Both the position numbers and the translations under genes were made by a program. Below, in pieces: positions 43,616 to 57,743 of a stretch of DNA of 64,000 nucleotides. This stretch comes from Isoetes taiwanensis (taxonomy: Eukaryota > Streptophyta > Lycopodiopsida > Isoetales > Isoetaceae): the NCBI GenBank assembly GCA_021234155.1, contig JAJEKV010000054.1, positions 3,383,622-3,447,621 on the forward strand, given 5' to 3'. How positions within the stretch are numbered: position 1 is the first letter of the stretch; the number at the start of each line of letters is the position of its first letter. Below the pieces are notes generated by a model. It made no database searches and was not told the DNA's origin. It worked only from the letters and a program-made list of their open reading frames with translations.

Positions 43616-46600
43616 GCTATAGAGCTGGGTATAGAGCTTTGTTCAGGTCGTTTCGAGATGCTCTGAAATGTTTGGGAACAAAAAGGGTCATTGTGCCTCG
43701 TCCTTACACCGTAAAGTGTATTAAAAGGAGAAGAAATTTGATAGCTAACATTCTCGGTGGAATGCATTCAATTGAATCAAGTATCCCAATATGCCAGAAA
43801 GCAAAGGCTAAGAACAACAAATGCAATATCATTGGCATAGAGGCTTTGCTGAAATTCATGGTAGTCTTTTATCAGGTATGCAACACAACCAACCTCTTTG
43901 GAGCTTCTTTTACTTCTTGACATCTGCATCGTAATCAGATAATTGACTATTTGATGGCTATGATTCAGTTTAGAAGTTCCATATTGGTGCTTCTTAAATA
44001 TATCATATGGAAATCGTCCTTTATTGTGTATTAGTTGTTCATGCAACAGATATTATAAGCTTTATGGTCATGAGTCTTTACCTTCTATTTCAGAATATTA
44101 TGTTGCAGGCTACTTCAAAGCATATCTCAGCTACAAATGTAGCGAAAAATAGCAATAATTGTACTTTTCATAGTTTTGTTCACATCTTTTAGAAAGTTTA
44201 GACTCTTGCTCTATATGTTGTGTTGGCAAACCCAAAAGGATGCAAGACCCCCTTGCTCAAAAACAAACAACAATGAGGCTGGTCTTATCTTTCTACGAGT
44301 TTGTAAACAAGCACAAAAAACGTTGTCCAGGATATCACGTTATCACCATGTCTAACCAATACTCAAAGCCTCAGGCAATATCCAAGCTGCCAACCATAAT
44401 GACCTATGTTGCTGCAATATGCTAACTATCATTATGATCAACTATTTTTATTGTTGCATGAAATAGGATGTAGAAAATGATTGGCGTATTTACTAGAATT
44501 GGCATAAATTATGCTATTGTTGGAAGTCGAGCAAACGTTTATGCAGTATCATACAAGCTTTCTATTCGATGTTTGGTTCACCTTCACATTGGCTTTTACA
44601 ATATTGCATTGGATCTTACCCAATTCTAAAGGCATGATTCCTTTGAGTGGCATCATAACTAAGGTCAACATAACCGAGTGTTGTGAGGTTGGACCTAACA
44701 AAGAATTGAATGAGAGGATGGGTTTGCAACGTTAAAAAAATGGATGCCGCAAGAGTATATATAGATGAACTATAGCAGATGATAATAATTTAGTCTAGGA
44801 GTTCTAAACTGTATCTTGCATCTTGTCCTTTTGATGCCAATATTTTTCATGCTTGACTAAGTTTCAAGTCTTTGCTAGTTGCATATGCAGTTTTGTTTTA
44901 TCTAGCTACTGGCTTTTTCTAAAATGGCTTCTAGTTATGGTAGTTGCTACATCTCATCTTTTAACTTCTATGATTGAGTGGTTTAGGCTACTAGCTCATA
45001 ACTTGCTTGGTAAGGCTACTGATATGAACAAGATATAGAGGAAGGTAGGCTATTAATATGAACAGGATATCATTCATGCATCCTAACGTTCTCACTATTC
45101 ATGCAACTTGGGCTAAATGTATAAAATTATGCCAATAGTCTTCTTTATCCTATTGGCATAATTTTGTACATTATTAACATGGCTTCATTATTTATTGAAT
45201 TAGATTTATGAAGCAGATGTGCAGGGCAAGTTGGAAGTATGTCTTAAGCTTGATTTGATGGAATTGACGAGTAAACATAAGTTTAAGAGAGTGTCATTAG
45301 TTTTAATAAATGATGCTCTTCATCTGCATTATTTCAAAAAAGGACAAGTTAAGAAAAAAAAGAGGGAAGAACTTATGTGGTGGCTAGGGATGTTTCAAGT
45401 GAAAAAAAAAAGAATTACACAGTATTAAAATGGGTGTTTGACCAAACAGAGTTGCCTAGACTTATTGCCTAGATATCATGAAGATAATTTGAGGGGCAGG
45501 TGATCAGTTTTATGTAAAAAACATCATTGCCTGCATATCTAAGTCTCAGTTTTATAACATCATTGCTTGCATATCTAAGTCTGCTGGTGATGGATGGTAG
45601 CCGAATTTGATAGAATGATTGTGCAAGAAACACTGAAATTTCCCTATATTGTATCATTCCTGTGAGTTAGGCTGGGATCTCTGATGTCCAAATTCCATTT
45701 GCAGCCCGAAGATTTATTAAGGAAAACCTGTGGCAGATCGTAAATCCAATATATCCAGTTTATGCAAGGCAAACCCCACAGGGAAAAACTATATGTATTA
45801 TGTGGAACATATTATTTGGTTCTAAAATGACCGCTCTATTGCTGCAACTTTGATATTTCCAATTCTCTATTAAAGCTTTCAAATGCAACAACGAATCTTA
45901 GCTTTCCTACATTCTCCCTTTAAAGAATGGCATTTTCAATCTAGCATGCCCAATTCCTGCCAGAGGTCGCAAAGTGAAGCCCAGGAGAAAATTTGGCAAA
46001 TGCGATTCTTGCAATTTATAGCTTTTCGTGTTCAAATATCGATGTATTAGGAGCTTGGAAGTTCGAACCATCCATGGCTAGATGTTAGTTAATTAGGACT
46101 GGGAATGAGCACCCATCTTTGGTCATGTGAGACCATTGAAGCCTATGCTTCTTGGCCTTCCCGATTTTGCTTTCTTATGGCCAGGACTGCATTCTAAATT
46201 GTGCAATTGACACACTCAGATCCATTATTTAATTTATCACCAATGCTTCTAATGCATTGATTGTGCATAGATTGCTATCGACAATATGATTTCTGTAACA
46301 GGCTCCAAGCTCACTAACTCCACAGCTAGAACCCCCTGATAAAGAGTTCTTTGAGAGATTGCTGGTGCAAAGTTGAGAATACTTGCCAATCTATGAAGAT
46401 ATGGGACCCCCAATGCCATTTTCAAATAAATCGAGCAATTGTAAGAGTGGATAATCCCCATCGCAAATAAATAGTCAGAAACTCTATGAAATCCAGCTTT
46501 TTCCAGTTTAGGCCCACGAATCTTAGTTGGAATGCCTCCAGTGAGGTTGTTATTTATTAGCTTTCTATCTTTATTTTGTTAAATAATGTTGATAAGGTGC

Positions 46601-48025
46601 ATCCGTTCCTCACAAAGCAGTGACGACGCTCTATGACCGAGCTACACAACAACATCCATCTTCCAATGTAAAAACTACTTATATTTTATGTGTTGCATTT
46701 TTTGCCCTAGAGTCACAAACGTCGTCATATATAAAATGTGGCATTCATATTTTAGGATGCAGTGTAAAAAGATCTAAATTAGGGTTGTAAATCTTATATA
46801 TTTGAATATGCACAATGTTCTCATCGAAACATCATAATTATAAAACGAGAGTGATTCATACACTATTTCTTTAGCTTCATCTGCATCAGCTTCTTCACAC
46901 AACAATGCTCCATATTTTCCTCCTCCTGGGCACAAAAAACAGATCAGAGGTTTTCAAGGAGTTACTCTCATTTCTATGCTAACAAAACATGTATTTCCAT
47001 TCTCTGCTCTATTAGACTTGTCCTTATGCTTCTGCAATACTTGTTCCATGTCGAGCACGAAAGATTTCTTCAGGCCAATTCCTATAAAATCATGGTATCA
47101 AGTATTCTATTGTTTTGAAGTAGCAATTTTGATTGATTGTGAAAACATGAGTTTGAAGTATGACTTAAGCCACTTCACCCTCCGGCCATGGAGGGCAACT
47201 CTTTGTGCGCAGCAGCTTGTTTCCTTTCTCTACAATTATAGAAATACATGTATAAAATTAACATCCTTAAGTACATCTATTTAAACATTGTAGTATTCCA
47301 CTAATCTAGCTATACAGTATATCTCAACTTATGTCACCCCACAAAAGAAGATTGCTATCTCTGGCCTAATGCGAGACATAACTTGTAAATATGCCCATCC
47401 AATAACTCTTGATGCTCAAAGACACCCTTTTATATAAGAAAATGCACTAAAGCAATGGGGTTTTAGAGGGAATTTATAATGATGTAAGGGGTAATGGTTT
47501 GTATTGTTTAGTGCGCCACAGTGTTGTGCAAAGTCCGGGGAACACTAGAAAGCAATCGGTTGGAATTGAATATTTTCCAGTTAAGTTAGTGTATTGTAGG
47601 AATTTCTGGGGCAAGTTTTCTTGAGGTTTTCTATCAAGACAAAGTTTGTAGACGCAGGGTATTGGACTCGCCAAAGTAACCATAGGAAATTTTTCATGGG
47701 ACATCTAATTTAAGCCGGATTTTTTTCGTTCAATCCGGGGATTTTATTACACACATACAAGCAACATATTTGTTACTATAGCCTACATGCTGCATGCCCT
47801 AAAAGGGACATGATCAGCATATGCCCTAAATTAAATCAGACTTTTTCGTTGATTGGATCATCCGCTTCTTGGCATCCATCCATCCAACATTAGTTTTTTT
47901 CCGTGTCGGATTCTGCAGTTAGAATGGGTCGGATCTTTTTTGGTGCGGATTGAGGTTAGATGAAAATGGGATGCGAGAAAATGCATGACAAATATTAGAG
48001 CCATTACTCTGCTTCGTAATTCGAA
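43616..48025. other. Spacer upstream of the SWIB gene
   Basis: Mostly AT-rich with short frames. A 26-bp unit ACATCATTGC(C/T)TGCATATCTAAGTCT is repeated at about 45520 and 45557. No gene is called. Confidence 0.5.
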
Positions 48026-50667
48026 ATGGCATCAGATGAGGAAATTTCTGCAAGACTGATTACTATCCTCCAGAATGCAGATTTGGAGACAACAACCATA
48101 ACCATCATAAGGAAGCAGTTGGAGAAGGAGCTTGATGTAGATTTGACAAGCAAAAAAAAATTCATCAGAGAGCAAATAGACAAGTTTATTAGTCAGAAAG
48201 AAGAAGACGAGGCAGAAGAAAAAAGGCTGCAATTCAGGTGAAGTCTAATGATGTGAACGGTAGTGAACAGGAAGGAGGGACAAAAGCAAAAGGGAAAAAG
48301 AAGGTCAAAGCTGAAGGTGAGGAAGAGGACAGAGGTAGAGAGGCAGATACAGAAGATGTACATGAGTCAGAGGATGCCTATGAGTCCAAGGACGAAGAAG
48401 AGGCTGATAATGAAGTGGAATCTGAGGAGGAGGATGCTCCTAAGAAGGATAATTCTGTGCGCCGCCCTAATAAGCAGCAATATGTTTCAAGACGCGAGAA
48501 GGCAAAAATGGACAGGGCAATCAAGGAGAGGTTAGATTAATTTCTTTATTTCTTTATAATTATCAAGTTAGTGTCATTTCTTTATTTCTGTTAGCAAAAG
48601 GTATCTTCATCTTTTTTTTTTTATGATCAACAAAGGGTTGTTTCTTTATAATTAGCAAACGGTATCCTACTTTTTTTTCTCAAAATTAATTTTAGCATCT
48701 TTGTGTATAAGTAATGTCTGCATGTTGGCAGATCATGTTAAAATTGAAGTAAACAATTGGCTTATGTATATAATGACATTGAATTTTGCAGCATGCCAAA
48801 AGAGAAGAAAAAGCAGGGAGGTGGATTTCAGAAACCTTATGCTCTTTCTCCCGAACTTCAGGTTGTCACAGGAGAAGAGCAAATGCCAAGGCCACAGGTA
48901 GTCTTTATAACATTGCAGGGATAATTTTCCTTTTCCTATTAACCTGTGCATAATATGTTAGGGTAGGCTTTTCCTCTATTTATCAGATTATATGATGATG
49001 AATATAAGAAAGTCCATACAATGAATATTAGAAAATCTGGTAGACATCATTATTTATGGATGTTATATTTAATAACAAAATTCTTAATACCTTTGTATGT
49101 TCATGAGGTATCCTCATATATTCTGCTAAAGAGGATTAAGATCTTACAGACAGATCTAATACAGGAGGTATTTCTACGCTTTGACATCTTGCTTTTCATG
49201 TCTCAGGTGGTTAAAGCAATATGGAACTACATACGCCAGCATAGTTTACAAAAGCCATCTGATAAAAGAGTTATTCTATGTGATGAAGCATTGCAGAAAG
49301 TATTTGGAGTTAAGGAAATGGGTATGTTTCGTATGAATAAGCTGTTGACGAAGCATCTTTGGCCAATTGGTGATGGTAAGTAGTGTTCCTGATATTTGTA
49401 TATGCCTTTATCTACTTGGGAAGTAAAAAGCTAGGCAAAGACCTATTTGTAGTAACTTTAGCATACCATAAAAAGTGGAAAATTTGGACGAGACTTTGAA
49501 TTACTATAAAGAAATATTACGCTTTTGGAAAACACATTGGAATGAAAGCTATTTGAAAATAAGCTAGAAATTAAATAACTTCACTGAAATGACATCACTG
49601 CTCATAAAATTAGAGTCGGGGATTATTTCATTATCAACAGCTCTTCTTTAGCTCCATCATCTTCATTATAGTTCATCCCCATCTGCGAAGCTCATCGCTT
49701 TGGTCGTGTGTCTTGTTATCCTACAAGTCAAACTGGCATGACTTCAAAAGCATCACTTCCGCCACCCATGCGAATTCTGACCCCATTTTCTCTTATTTGC
49801 TCCTTTTGCTGTTTCAGCGAAGTACTAACAATTGCATTTGTTAAGCTTGCAAAACAATGCAAGCAGTTTGTTATGGTTCTTGATGACTGTGATCACATCC
49901 CGTGCTTTCTAGATTGTTTCTTTTACCGTAGGGATTTTTCCAACATCTTGGAGCATGATGAATTCATGCAGTGAGCTGCACAAAATGTCCAACAAATGTT
50001 TGGATACTGGTCCATGCTAGTGTCTCCTTCTGATTTTGCAATTGGCAGCATTAGCAGTGACAACCTGAACCACATGCTCTGGCCCTAATGTATGCACCTG
50101 TTTTTTCTTGACTAAAGAAATCTTAGTTGAATGGAAGGCATTTCCTGCAGGTCTACAAACCAGAAGGTTAAGCAATGGCCTCTCTCTCCTGTAGTGCAGC
50201 CTTCACTAATAGCTGTGCAGTCCATGCACATCTAACATCAACAAGTTCAACATCTACGCTTCTTTTTTTTCTCTTCAAGATGTACAGTCCTTAAGGTTTC
50301 AGAATTTGGTGCTCTGTAACCTGCAATTGATGATACCAAATCAGCAAAGGAAGGTGGCCATGCCTTGTTGAAAGGCTTCCCTAGCATAAAAATATTGGCT
50401 ACTGTTCTGTCCACCATATTTATCGAAAGGATGTTTTAATGCATGTCATGGAAACTTCAAAGGCTGTGACTTATTCTAGCTTTTTTTTTTCTCACATAAG
50501 CTTGAAACTTTTGTACGTTGTTGATAGGTGATGGGTTACAACGAAAAACAGTAGAGGATGAGGATTTGTCCGACACTGAAGCAAGTGAGGCAGCATCGTC
50601 ACCAAAGAAGCGTAAAGTAGACAAAAAGGAGGGAACCAAACCTCAGTCCAGTAAAGCAAAAGTATGA
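48026..50667 (+). CDS. DEK-C and SWIB/MDM2 domain chromatin protein, one frameshift
   Basis: Exons 48026-48530, 48792-48897, 49207-49375 and 50528-50667, with GT-AG borders and consistent phases, end at TGA 50665-50667. The start MASDEEISARLITILQNADL opens a DEK-C domain (ETTTITIIRKQLEKELDVDL, KKFIREQIDKFI). Near 48225-48238 the frame must shift by one base to enter the acidic linker (KAEGEEEDRGREADTEDVHE). The SWIB domain spans exons 2-4: KPYALSPELQVVTGEEQ, VVKAIWNYIRQHSLQKPSDK, ILCDEALQKVFGV, MFRMNKLLTKHLWPI. The last exon carries a basic signal PKKRKVDKK, a likely nuclear localisation sequence. Plant SWIB proteins of this layout are chromatin or transcription cofactors. The shift sits in a GGCTGCAATTCAGG string and may be an assembly error. 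Confidence 0.88.
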
Positions 50668-51250
50668 AACCATAAGGAGGAAGTCTTTACAGGCAAGGTT
50701 GCAGTTTTTCTTGTTTTTAATTTCTTTCCCATTTTGTTTTATGTGGAAGCTCTTATGAATATGGTGTCACTTCATTTGCATCTGCTAAACAATTTTCAAA
50801 TTTTCAGGGTAATCTCAATTTTGAAGAATGATGCGATGGTGCTTGCAAAACGTGTAACATCCTATTGAACTTTGTTGTTTATCTTCAGAAGCCAAAGTTA
50901 TCTGTGGCTGTTTGTAAAGTGAACATTCCATAGAATTGCCTTAAAAGGAGACTTCCACTTCTCTGAAGACTGGTTGTCTATGGCATGTGATACTTCCCTT
51001 CTGTAGAATGGTGCAATGGTGTTTGCAAATTTGTAACATCCTCTTAAACTTTGTTATTTACCTTCAGAAGCCAAAGTTCAATATACTTGAAGAATGATTT
51101 GATAGAGGCTGGTTGTACAGTGATAGTTGTAGAACTTCCATAGAACTGCCCATGTGGGTACCTTCCAGAATGACTGCCGTAAAGGGGACTTCCACTTCTG
51201 TGAAGACCGGTTGCCTCTGTGGTTTGTGACAGTGGAATTCTCATAGAATT
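50668..51250. repeat. Duplicated 3' region of the SWIB gene
   Basis: A unit containing TTGCAAA, GTAACATCCT(A/C)TT(G/A)AACTTTG and CTTCAGAAGCCAAAG occurs at about 50832-50900 and again at about 51010-51080. Each is followed by related text with GACTTCCACTTCT(C/G)TGAAGAC (about 50950 and 51187). It looks like a tandem duplication of about 180-240 bp within the trailer. Confidence 0.75.
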
Positions 51251-52555
51251 ACTTGAAGGGGGCTTCTTGTTTAAAATCTTGCTTCAGTACCAAATTATTC
51301 AGAAATTGGTGTCAATGTTATAGATATCTTTGATGAATGGGTTATCTGGTTCCAGCATCTGATTAATGTATTAAAAAGTATAAAATGAAATGCTGCCTTT
51401 GCCTGCTCTTTGAATCAAATAGCCAGACTCTTTACTTTATATAGTGTTATTATGACAGGGCATATGTTTATATGTCTAAGGTGCTTTTATTACAGTTTTT
51501 GAAATGCTGTTTGAGCCGCAGACTACTGCTGTCCTAGAGGATTCACTAGGTTGAGTGCATTTGGATCCTATTTATAATATATGCACTGTACAGTCTTCCA
51601 TGCCTTAAAGAAAATTATGCAGTTTTACAAAATATGGTATTCATTGCTGCATATCCATTTGTCTAATGGTTCGGCAAATGTTAGATAAACTGGCCATGAG
51701 TATGGTCCTATCTGGCCTAAACCAGTTGATTTGAATCATATAATGGAACTTTGTGTTTGACTTTATATGATGCTGAACAGATTCCTTTTAAAGCAGCGGA
51801 TAGATACCTGTTGCATGAGCAAAATAGATTGGCTGAATTTGGCCCCTTAGAACTTAGATTGACAAATTCTGAACACATGGAGGCCATGATTCCCTTTTAT
51901 CGATTCTGGCATTTATGTCTTCTTTCATGACAATTCAATGTGATATCAGCTTTGCAGTAGGCAATAACAATAAGACATCGTAGCAGTTACACAATAGATC
52001 TAATACACAATAAATCTAATGATTATAATATAGTAGTTAGCTTGCATCAGTTTGATTCTCAATTCTTTGTTTACACACTTTGGACTGTGGTTCATCATTT
52101 AATCTCTATACCTCAAAAGAATCTAAGTAGAATATATTGTTTCTAAAACTTGAATCCAACGGGTTGTTTTGATTTCTAGCACATCTTAGCTCCAATTATT
52201 TTGCATCACTATAAAGAATGTTGCACAAAAGCATGATTTGTAATATTTTTAAAGCATAAAATATGTTAAAAGTGTAGCAAAGTGAGCACTTATTTTTCGG
52301 AAGACGATGAAAACCACCTAGCAGCAAATAAAACATGCCATGGAGATTAGAAATTATCTTCGTAAGCTAAATCGTGCCATGGAGACTAGAAATTATCTTC
52401 ATATGCTAAACAAGACGTTCAAGTGTCAAGGGGTTGCCCTTTGAAAACCAGTACTGATAACTAGTTATTAGCATGCACCAATAGTGATAACAAAAAAACA
52501 AGGACTTTTCCACATGAGTCTGATAAGATAGCGAAGTTATTAACTTGAATGCTTG
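51251..52555. other. Spacer, nothing recognised
   Basis: AT-rich, with no coding or structured feature recognised. Confidence 0.5.
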
Positions 52556-52559
52556 TTGT

Positions 52560-53205
52560 GAGTTATGTAGGTTTAGGGTTTTCTCTATTCTTTGTATGCA
52601 CTATTATAGGATGTTAATCTTGTTATTATATTCATATAAACTTTGATTCAGCAGATAATTTGTTTTTATGTAGCTGTAATAGCCCATGTGATAACACGAG
52701 GTTAATTTTTGGAATTTTGAAAGCGAGAAGTTTGGTAATGTTCAAAAATATCAAAGATCTCACCATTATCATACAAAACATAAGCTTCTCATCATATACC
52801 ATGCTATGCTTCCTAATCACCTCAAGGCAAGTGGGTCTGCCTTCCGGAAGATTTTCCATCCATTCATATCAAGAATAGCAAATGCTTGTTATGCAAAATC
52901 TAGGTTTAGAGAATCGGGCGAATTATTTGCCTTGAATGCGTCATGGAGTTAAGAAGGTTTAGGGTCACCTATTCTTTGTATGCACTATTATAGGATGTTA
53001 ATCTTGTTATTACATTCATATAAACTTTGATTCAACAAATAATTTGTTTTTATGTAGTTGTAATAGCCCATGTGATAACATGAGGTTAATTTTTGGAATT
53101 TTGAAAGCGAGAAGTTTGGTAATGTTCAAAAATATCAAAGATGTCACCATTATCATACAAAACATAAGCTTCTCATTATATACCATGCTATGCTTCCTTA
53201 TCGAG
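52560..53205. repeat. Tandem duplication of about 255 bp
   Basis: 52560-52815 and 52945-53200 are near-identical, sharing ATTCTTTGTATGCACTATTA through CATGCTATGCTTCCT. They are separated by about 130 bp that are not shared. On the minus strand both copies carry the same open segment (KLMFCMIMVRSLIFLNI or a close variant), without recognised family. Confidence 0.85.
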
Positions 53206-53861
53206 GCCTCATCCGTAACACCTATTTAGGATTCTAATTTTGATTTGGTTGTTATATCTTAAAAACCTTGCTATTATTGACCTTCGACCCATTTTCCAAG
53301 GGAAGAGATCTACAATGATCATTTCCTATCTCAAAGAACTGGAAGGGAATTGTGTTCAAACACAATAATGCTTACTTCAAAAATGAAAGAAGATAAATAA
53401 GAGCACACTTTTTTAAACCATTTTCGTAAGCACATGCATTGAGTCGTTGGCTTGTAAACCATTTTCATAAGCATACGGGTTATAAAATGCATTGAGTTTA
53501 TGTCATCGTCCGTTGAGCCATCCATACTAGTTAATCTTACACGTCAAACATAGATGTGCACGAACAGCAAGTTTATTAGATCATGTATACGCAATTGATA
53601 GAACAAAACTTCTCATCATCCGTGGCTGTCAGGTTCCTTTGTGACCGTCTTCCTCATTTCCACTCCTTTTGTTATGATAGTTGAAAAACATAACAAATGA
53701 TTTGGGGCAAATGTCTGGCAAATGCCCATTTGCTAATATTTGCTTTTAAAATGCCAATGAGCTTGCACCCAAATTACGTGTGAAAGCAAGTTAGTGTATT
53801 TGGGTGCTCTCAAAGCCATCTAATGAGGAAAGTACTTAGCTCAATATTTTACAATGTCACA
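53206..53861. other. Spacer downstream of USP39
   Basis: No gene recognised. It contains the presumed 3' untranslated region of the minus-strand USP39 gene. Confidence 0.5.
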
Positions 53862-56173
53862 TCATTTTGCAGATGGTCGCTGTTGCTCATATATCTGCAT
53901 ATATGCTTCAGAAAGAGCAACCATCTGAGGTAAAGTTTCTGCCACGTGAAGATCTTGCATTTCATACCTGCCACAGCACCACGAGAATGTTGACAAGTGT
54001 TATTTTATTCTCTACGAAATATCCCTGCGAAAGCTTACCAAATCTCTTCCGATTTACGCTGAACAAACACTCTATATGACCCTTCCCCAGGTTTCCCATC
54101 ATGGACAAGGTTAGCAATTAAATCATATTTTGATCTTGTCTTCTGGTCTCCTTGTGACTTTGTTAAAGGGATATAATCCTTCAGCTCCAAGTTCTTCACA
54201 GGAAATGTTACTGCATAGGGAATGTCCGTCTAAGAGTTATTTGGCCTACTTGATATAAATCTTGACTAAAGTCCATTTGTGAAAACCACCTTACCCAAGG
54301 TTGGATTCTTCTCAATAAAGAAGTTGTTCTTAGTAAACCGCCTCATGTGTAGAATTAGGTATTGTGGAAGTCTAGTCACGTGGTATCGCATCCGAGCTAG
54401 TTGTGGTCTAACAACCTCAGTTACAGATTCACCATCGAACTTCTTCAAGATGTTAAACAATGGAACCTAGAATAGCAATAAATAGTTGCAGTCACGTAAG
54501 TGAAAATAAAAGGATGTTTATTATGAATTCATTACCTGAGGAATGATATTTTTCTCCATAGCATCCTTGAAAAGCGGAGGTGGTGGAAGGTCAAGACCAA
54601 GCATTAGAAACGGCATTCTGCTAGTTTCCCTTTCCACTTCATACGATTCAGCTCTTTCATCTTCTCCATTCATTGCCTCGTCCCTTTTATCCATTATACT
54701 TCTTTTCTGCACTTCCTTCACTACTTCTAATTCACCCTGCAATGGAAGATTTCAACCTCAAATTTTAACACCAAGGAGCATAAAATTGTATCAAATATAA
54801 GAAAAAGATCTTACCTGAAAACATCTGTATATGATGCTGCTTTTGGCCTTCTTTGTTCCTCCAAGATCAGTATGCAGCGTATTTAAAAACCATGACATAA
54901 ACTCCACTGGATCTGATTGAGCACCTATCCGGAACCGCTTCTTGCTTGCCATCATTACTGCCTGCAAAAATTCATGTGGACTAACCTGCCCTTTAAAATT
55001 TCGTGGATGCCAAATTTTTCTGGTCAATTCTCCAAATCGGTGGACAAGTGGAGACTTGCAGTTCCCATAGTTCTCTGGAATCAAAAAAAAGTCTCGAAGT
55101 GGAGTGACCCGCATAAGTGACTGGATGATCACGTTTACAAAGTCTGTCTCCTTTATGTTATTCAGGCCCACCTAAAGTACAAAACAAAGATTAAACTGGA
55201 ACACACACGCATAATATCGCATAAGAAAGGGTATACTCACCATACCAGGAAGATAGTCAGAACCATCTAATGCTCTTGCCCACTGTTTGTTTTTATCCAC
55301 CTGCTCCACTTGTGCCCTGGTGAACCTGGAGGTTTCAGAAATAAATGCATTATTATGTCCATAAATTAGTCAGCTCCAGAAGTCCTTATCATTAATTTAG
55401 TACCTTCTAATAGAAGTTCATGCAATAGAAACGAAGGGGGTAAAAAATTACAACATACCTAGGATTAAGAACATGCCGAATGTCATCTAAGGAGGGATCG
55501 TTGACCTCATAACCATCAGGAAGACAATACACCTTCTCGGTGTGCAAATTAATGAAAACATGGTGGCCTGCTTCAAGGCTATGAGTATATGCATGAGATT
55601 TGCGGCCTCTTCCTTGAAAATATTTCCCACACACTAAACAAGCATACACGTTCAAGTTTGACAGGGAGACCGAACAAAACTTTTCAAAGTCGAAATCCAA
55701 CACCTGCAAAGGGATCTTTCTCAGACAATAACAAAGCAGGAAAATGGATTCTTTCATTTAAACACAAATATAGCTGAAATAATAGTGTGTCCAGAACATT
55801 CAGCTAACTGACTAATTTGCAATCTACTAGCTTTCTTTGTATCTGAAAGAGCTAGCAGTTATTGTACCTGGCGGTTAACAGTATCCAGATATGGGCAATC
55901 TCTTCTGACTTCGATCTCCTGCCTTTTGGCAGCATAGTACTCCTCGTCTTCTTCATCTTCACTCTCATGCTCGACACGCTCCTCCTCATCATCCACATCT
56001 CCATAAGCAAAATCAGGAAGTAAAGGATTTACTGCTGCATTGTCTCCATTCTGAGAAGCAGGGCCGGAAGGCAATCCATTTGAAGCTGCGCCACTAGCAT
56101 CAGTATTCCCATTGTCTTGTTCTTCTTCTCTTACCCGCTTCATCACAGATGTGGAAAACCTAATTTTTTCCAA
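53862..56173 (-). CDS. USP39: USP39/SAD1 tri-snRNP assembly factor (inactive ubiquitin protease)
   Basis: Eight exons on the minus strand, in transcript order 55868-56173, 55459-55703, 55241-55325, 54815-55171, 54536-54736, 54295-54466, 54039-54210 and 53862-53967, all with GT-AG borders, sum to 1644 nt or 547 codons plus stop. An acidic N-terminus (DVDDEEERVEHESEDEEDEE) precedes a zinc-finger UBP domain (CLVCGKYFQGRGRKSHAYTH, AGHHVFINLHTEKVYCLPDG). The peptidase-like domain follows: VGLNNIKETDFVNVIIQSL, where the catalytic Cys of active UBPs is Asp; then RFGELTRKIWHPRNFKGQVS, DPVEFMSWFLNTLH, LILHMRRFTKNNFFIEKNP, YDLIANLVHDGKP and YEMQDLHVAETLPQMVALSE. Family members support the U4/U6.U5 tri-snRNP in splicing and are catalytically dead. 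No lesions were seen. MKR at 56143 could be an alternative start. Confidence 0.97.
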
Positions 56174-57740
56174 TATGAAACTCGCCTGTTCTTCTTTTGG
56201 ACGTTCGAAATTTGCAACTCATTTTTTCCAAGCGAATAGATAATACTTTATTGGTAAATTGTTTGATTACCAGCATTGCCTAACCCGAAGTGACAGATTT
56301 GCTGTGATTCTAGCTATGACGCTATGCCATGTGTCATGCCACATATGCCAAATTGATTCCATGCCGTTACATCTGTCTAATTACGCATCTACGGTTAGGA
56401 AAAAAAGAAAGTAAAGAAAATTCCACTTCGCATGGTCTTCCGGAGATCCCCGCGATGGGAGGCACATGGCAGAAATCTTCTTGTTCATGTTTCTCCTTGG
56501 GATTTGGGTGCTGGTTTTTTTTGTTGCTGATATATTTCAGATTCGCCTTCGCTTTGGAGCATCTTATCATTTTTTAGCTCTGGTGATTGTTCTATATAGT
56601 GTTTGGCTTGTGCCGACTTCTGGCAAGAAGAGTTTTGGTGTGATTTTGAGATGGAGACCTGTGCCTTCGATTGTTTTCAACCTCAGCTAGAAAAAATGGG
56701 AGTTGAGAATTAATTATAGCCTGGTATTTTACTGCATTCCATGATTGCACCCATGATTGCATCATATGTACTGAATGCTCTTCCAAGGCATAAAACATGA
56801 AGTGTTAAACGTATATGGGATGAGCAAAAGAACTTTAGAGAGCTGGCCAATACCTTGCTTTCTCAGGGGCATTCTGGTTATACATATATGGACTTAGCAA
56901 CAATTTATGAGAGAGCTGGCCAATTCCAGTTGTATATATGCCTAATGATGGTATCTACTGTTAAATGGTCTCCTACATAAGAATTGCATGCATTGTAGCA
57001 CCCCCCAGTTAAAGAGCTTTAGATCACTTTTAGGTTAGCTCTTGATTTATTATTTGTTCGAATCACAGACAAACATCATAGCCATAGCTTCAAAGCATCA
57101 TCATATTTATAAATTGCTTGCAACTAAAGATATACACTATGCAACTAGTTAGTATATAAGTATTCAAGTATTTCTAACACTTGTGTTGTCAACTATAGTC
57201 TGTACACTGGAATTTGTAACCCCAATTTTATGACTTCTGCGATCTACGTCATAGAAGGTACCCACTCTGGAGTTGCATATAGGTCAGTATTTTGTATTTG
57301 CATTTAGAAGGAATATGGAAGAAAAGAGCCTGTATGCATTTTCTTAGAGAATTTGCCACAGTGGGCACAATTGAGGATAAAATTTATTTTTTTGGAAGTT
57401 GTTTTTCCTAGTTTGGGCTGAGATTTATAATCCTAGGACAGATTGCTAGAGTTGTAGTTGCCAGCCTCCCGGAGTAGCGGTGGTGCTGAATGCATGGAAG
57501 TGCCATGGTTGATGGAAGACCTTTGTTGTGGTGGACATCGGCGACATCGACTTCAGTCCAACTTCTGATTTTGGGATTCGTATGTCTGTTAGTATGGAAT
57601 CTGGCTAGAGAAAACACTGCTATTATGGCACTTTAGCCAAGTTTGAGGATGGCATTCTTGCTGCCCTTGGATCTTTCAATTCTTACATCCACGGATGAGG
57701 AAAACCTATCGCATCAATTTTCTACACTATTTCTTTCTCA
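56174..57740. other. Spacer upstream of USP39
   Basis: The first few hundred bases are the presumed USP39 promoter and leader. No other gene is recognised. A plus frame at 56466-56690 encodes a hydrophobic stretch (LGIWVLVFFVADIFQI) without a family. Confidence 0.5.
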
Positions 57741-57743
57741 GAT

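Noticed and set aside
50600-50630. PKKRKV in the SWIB protein as evidence of viral origin
   Set aside because: It is a common basic nuclear localisation signal and fits a chromatin protein.
54815-55171. Loss of the catalytic Cys in USP39 as a novel mutation
   Set aside because: The Cys-to-Asp change at the NNIK-x-D position is a known feature of the USP39/SAD1 family.
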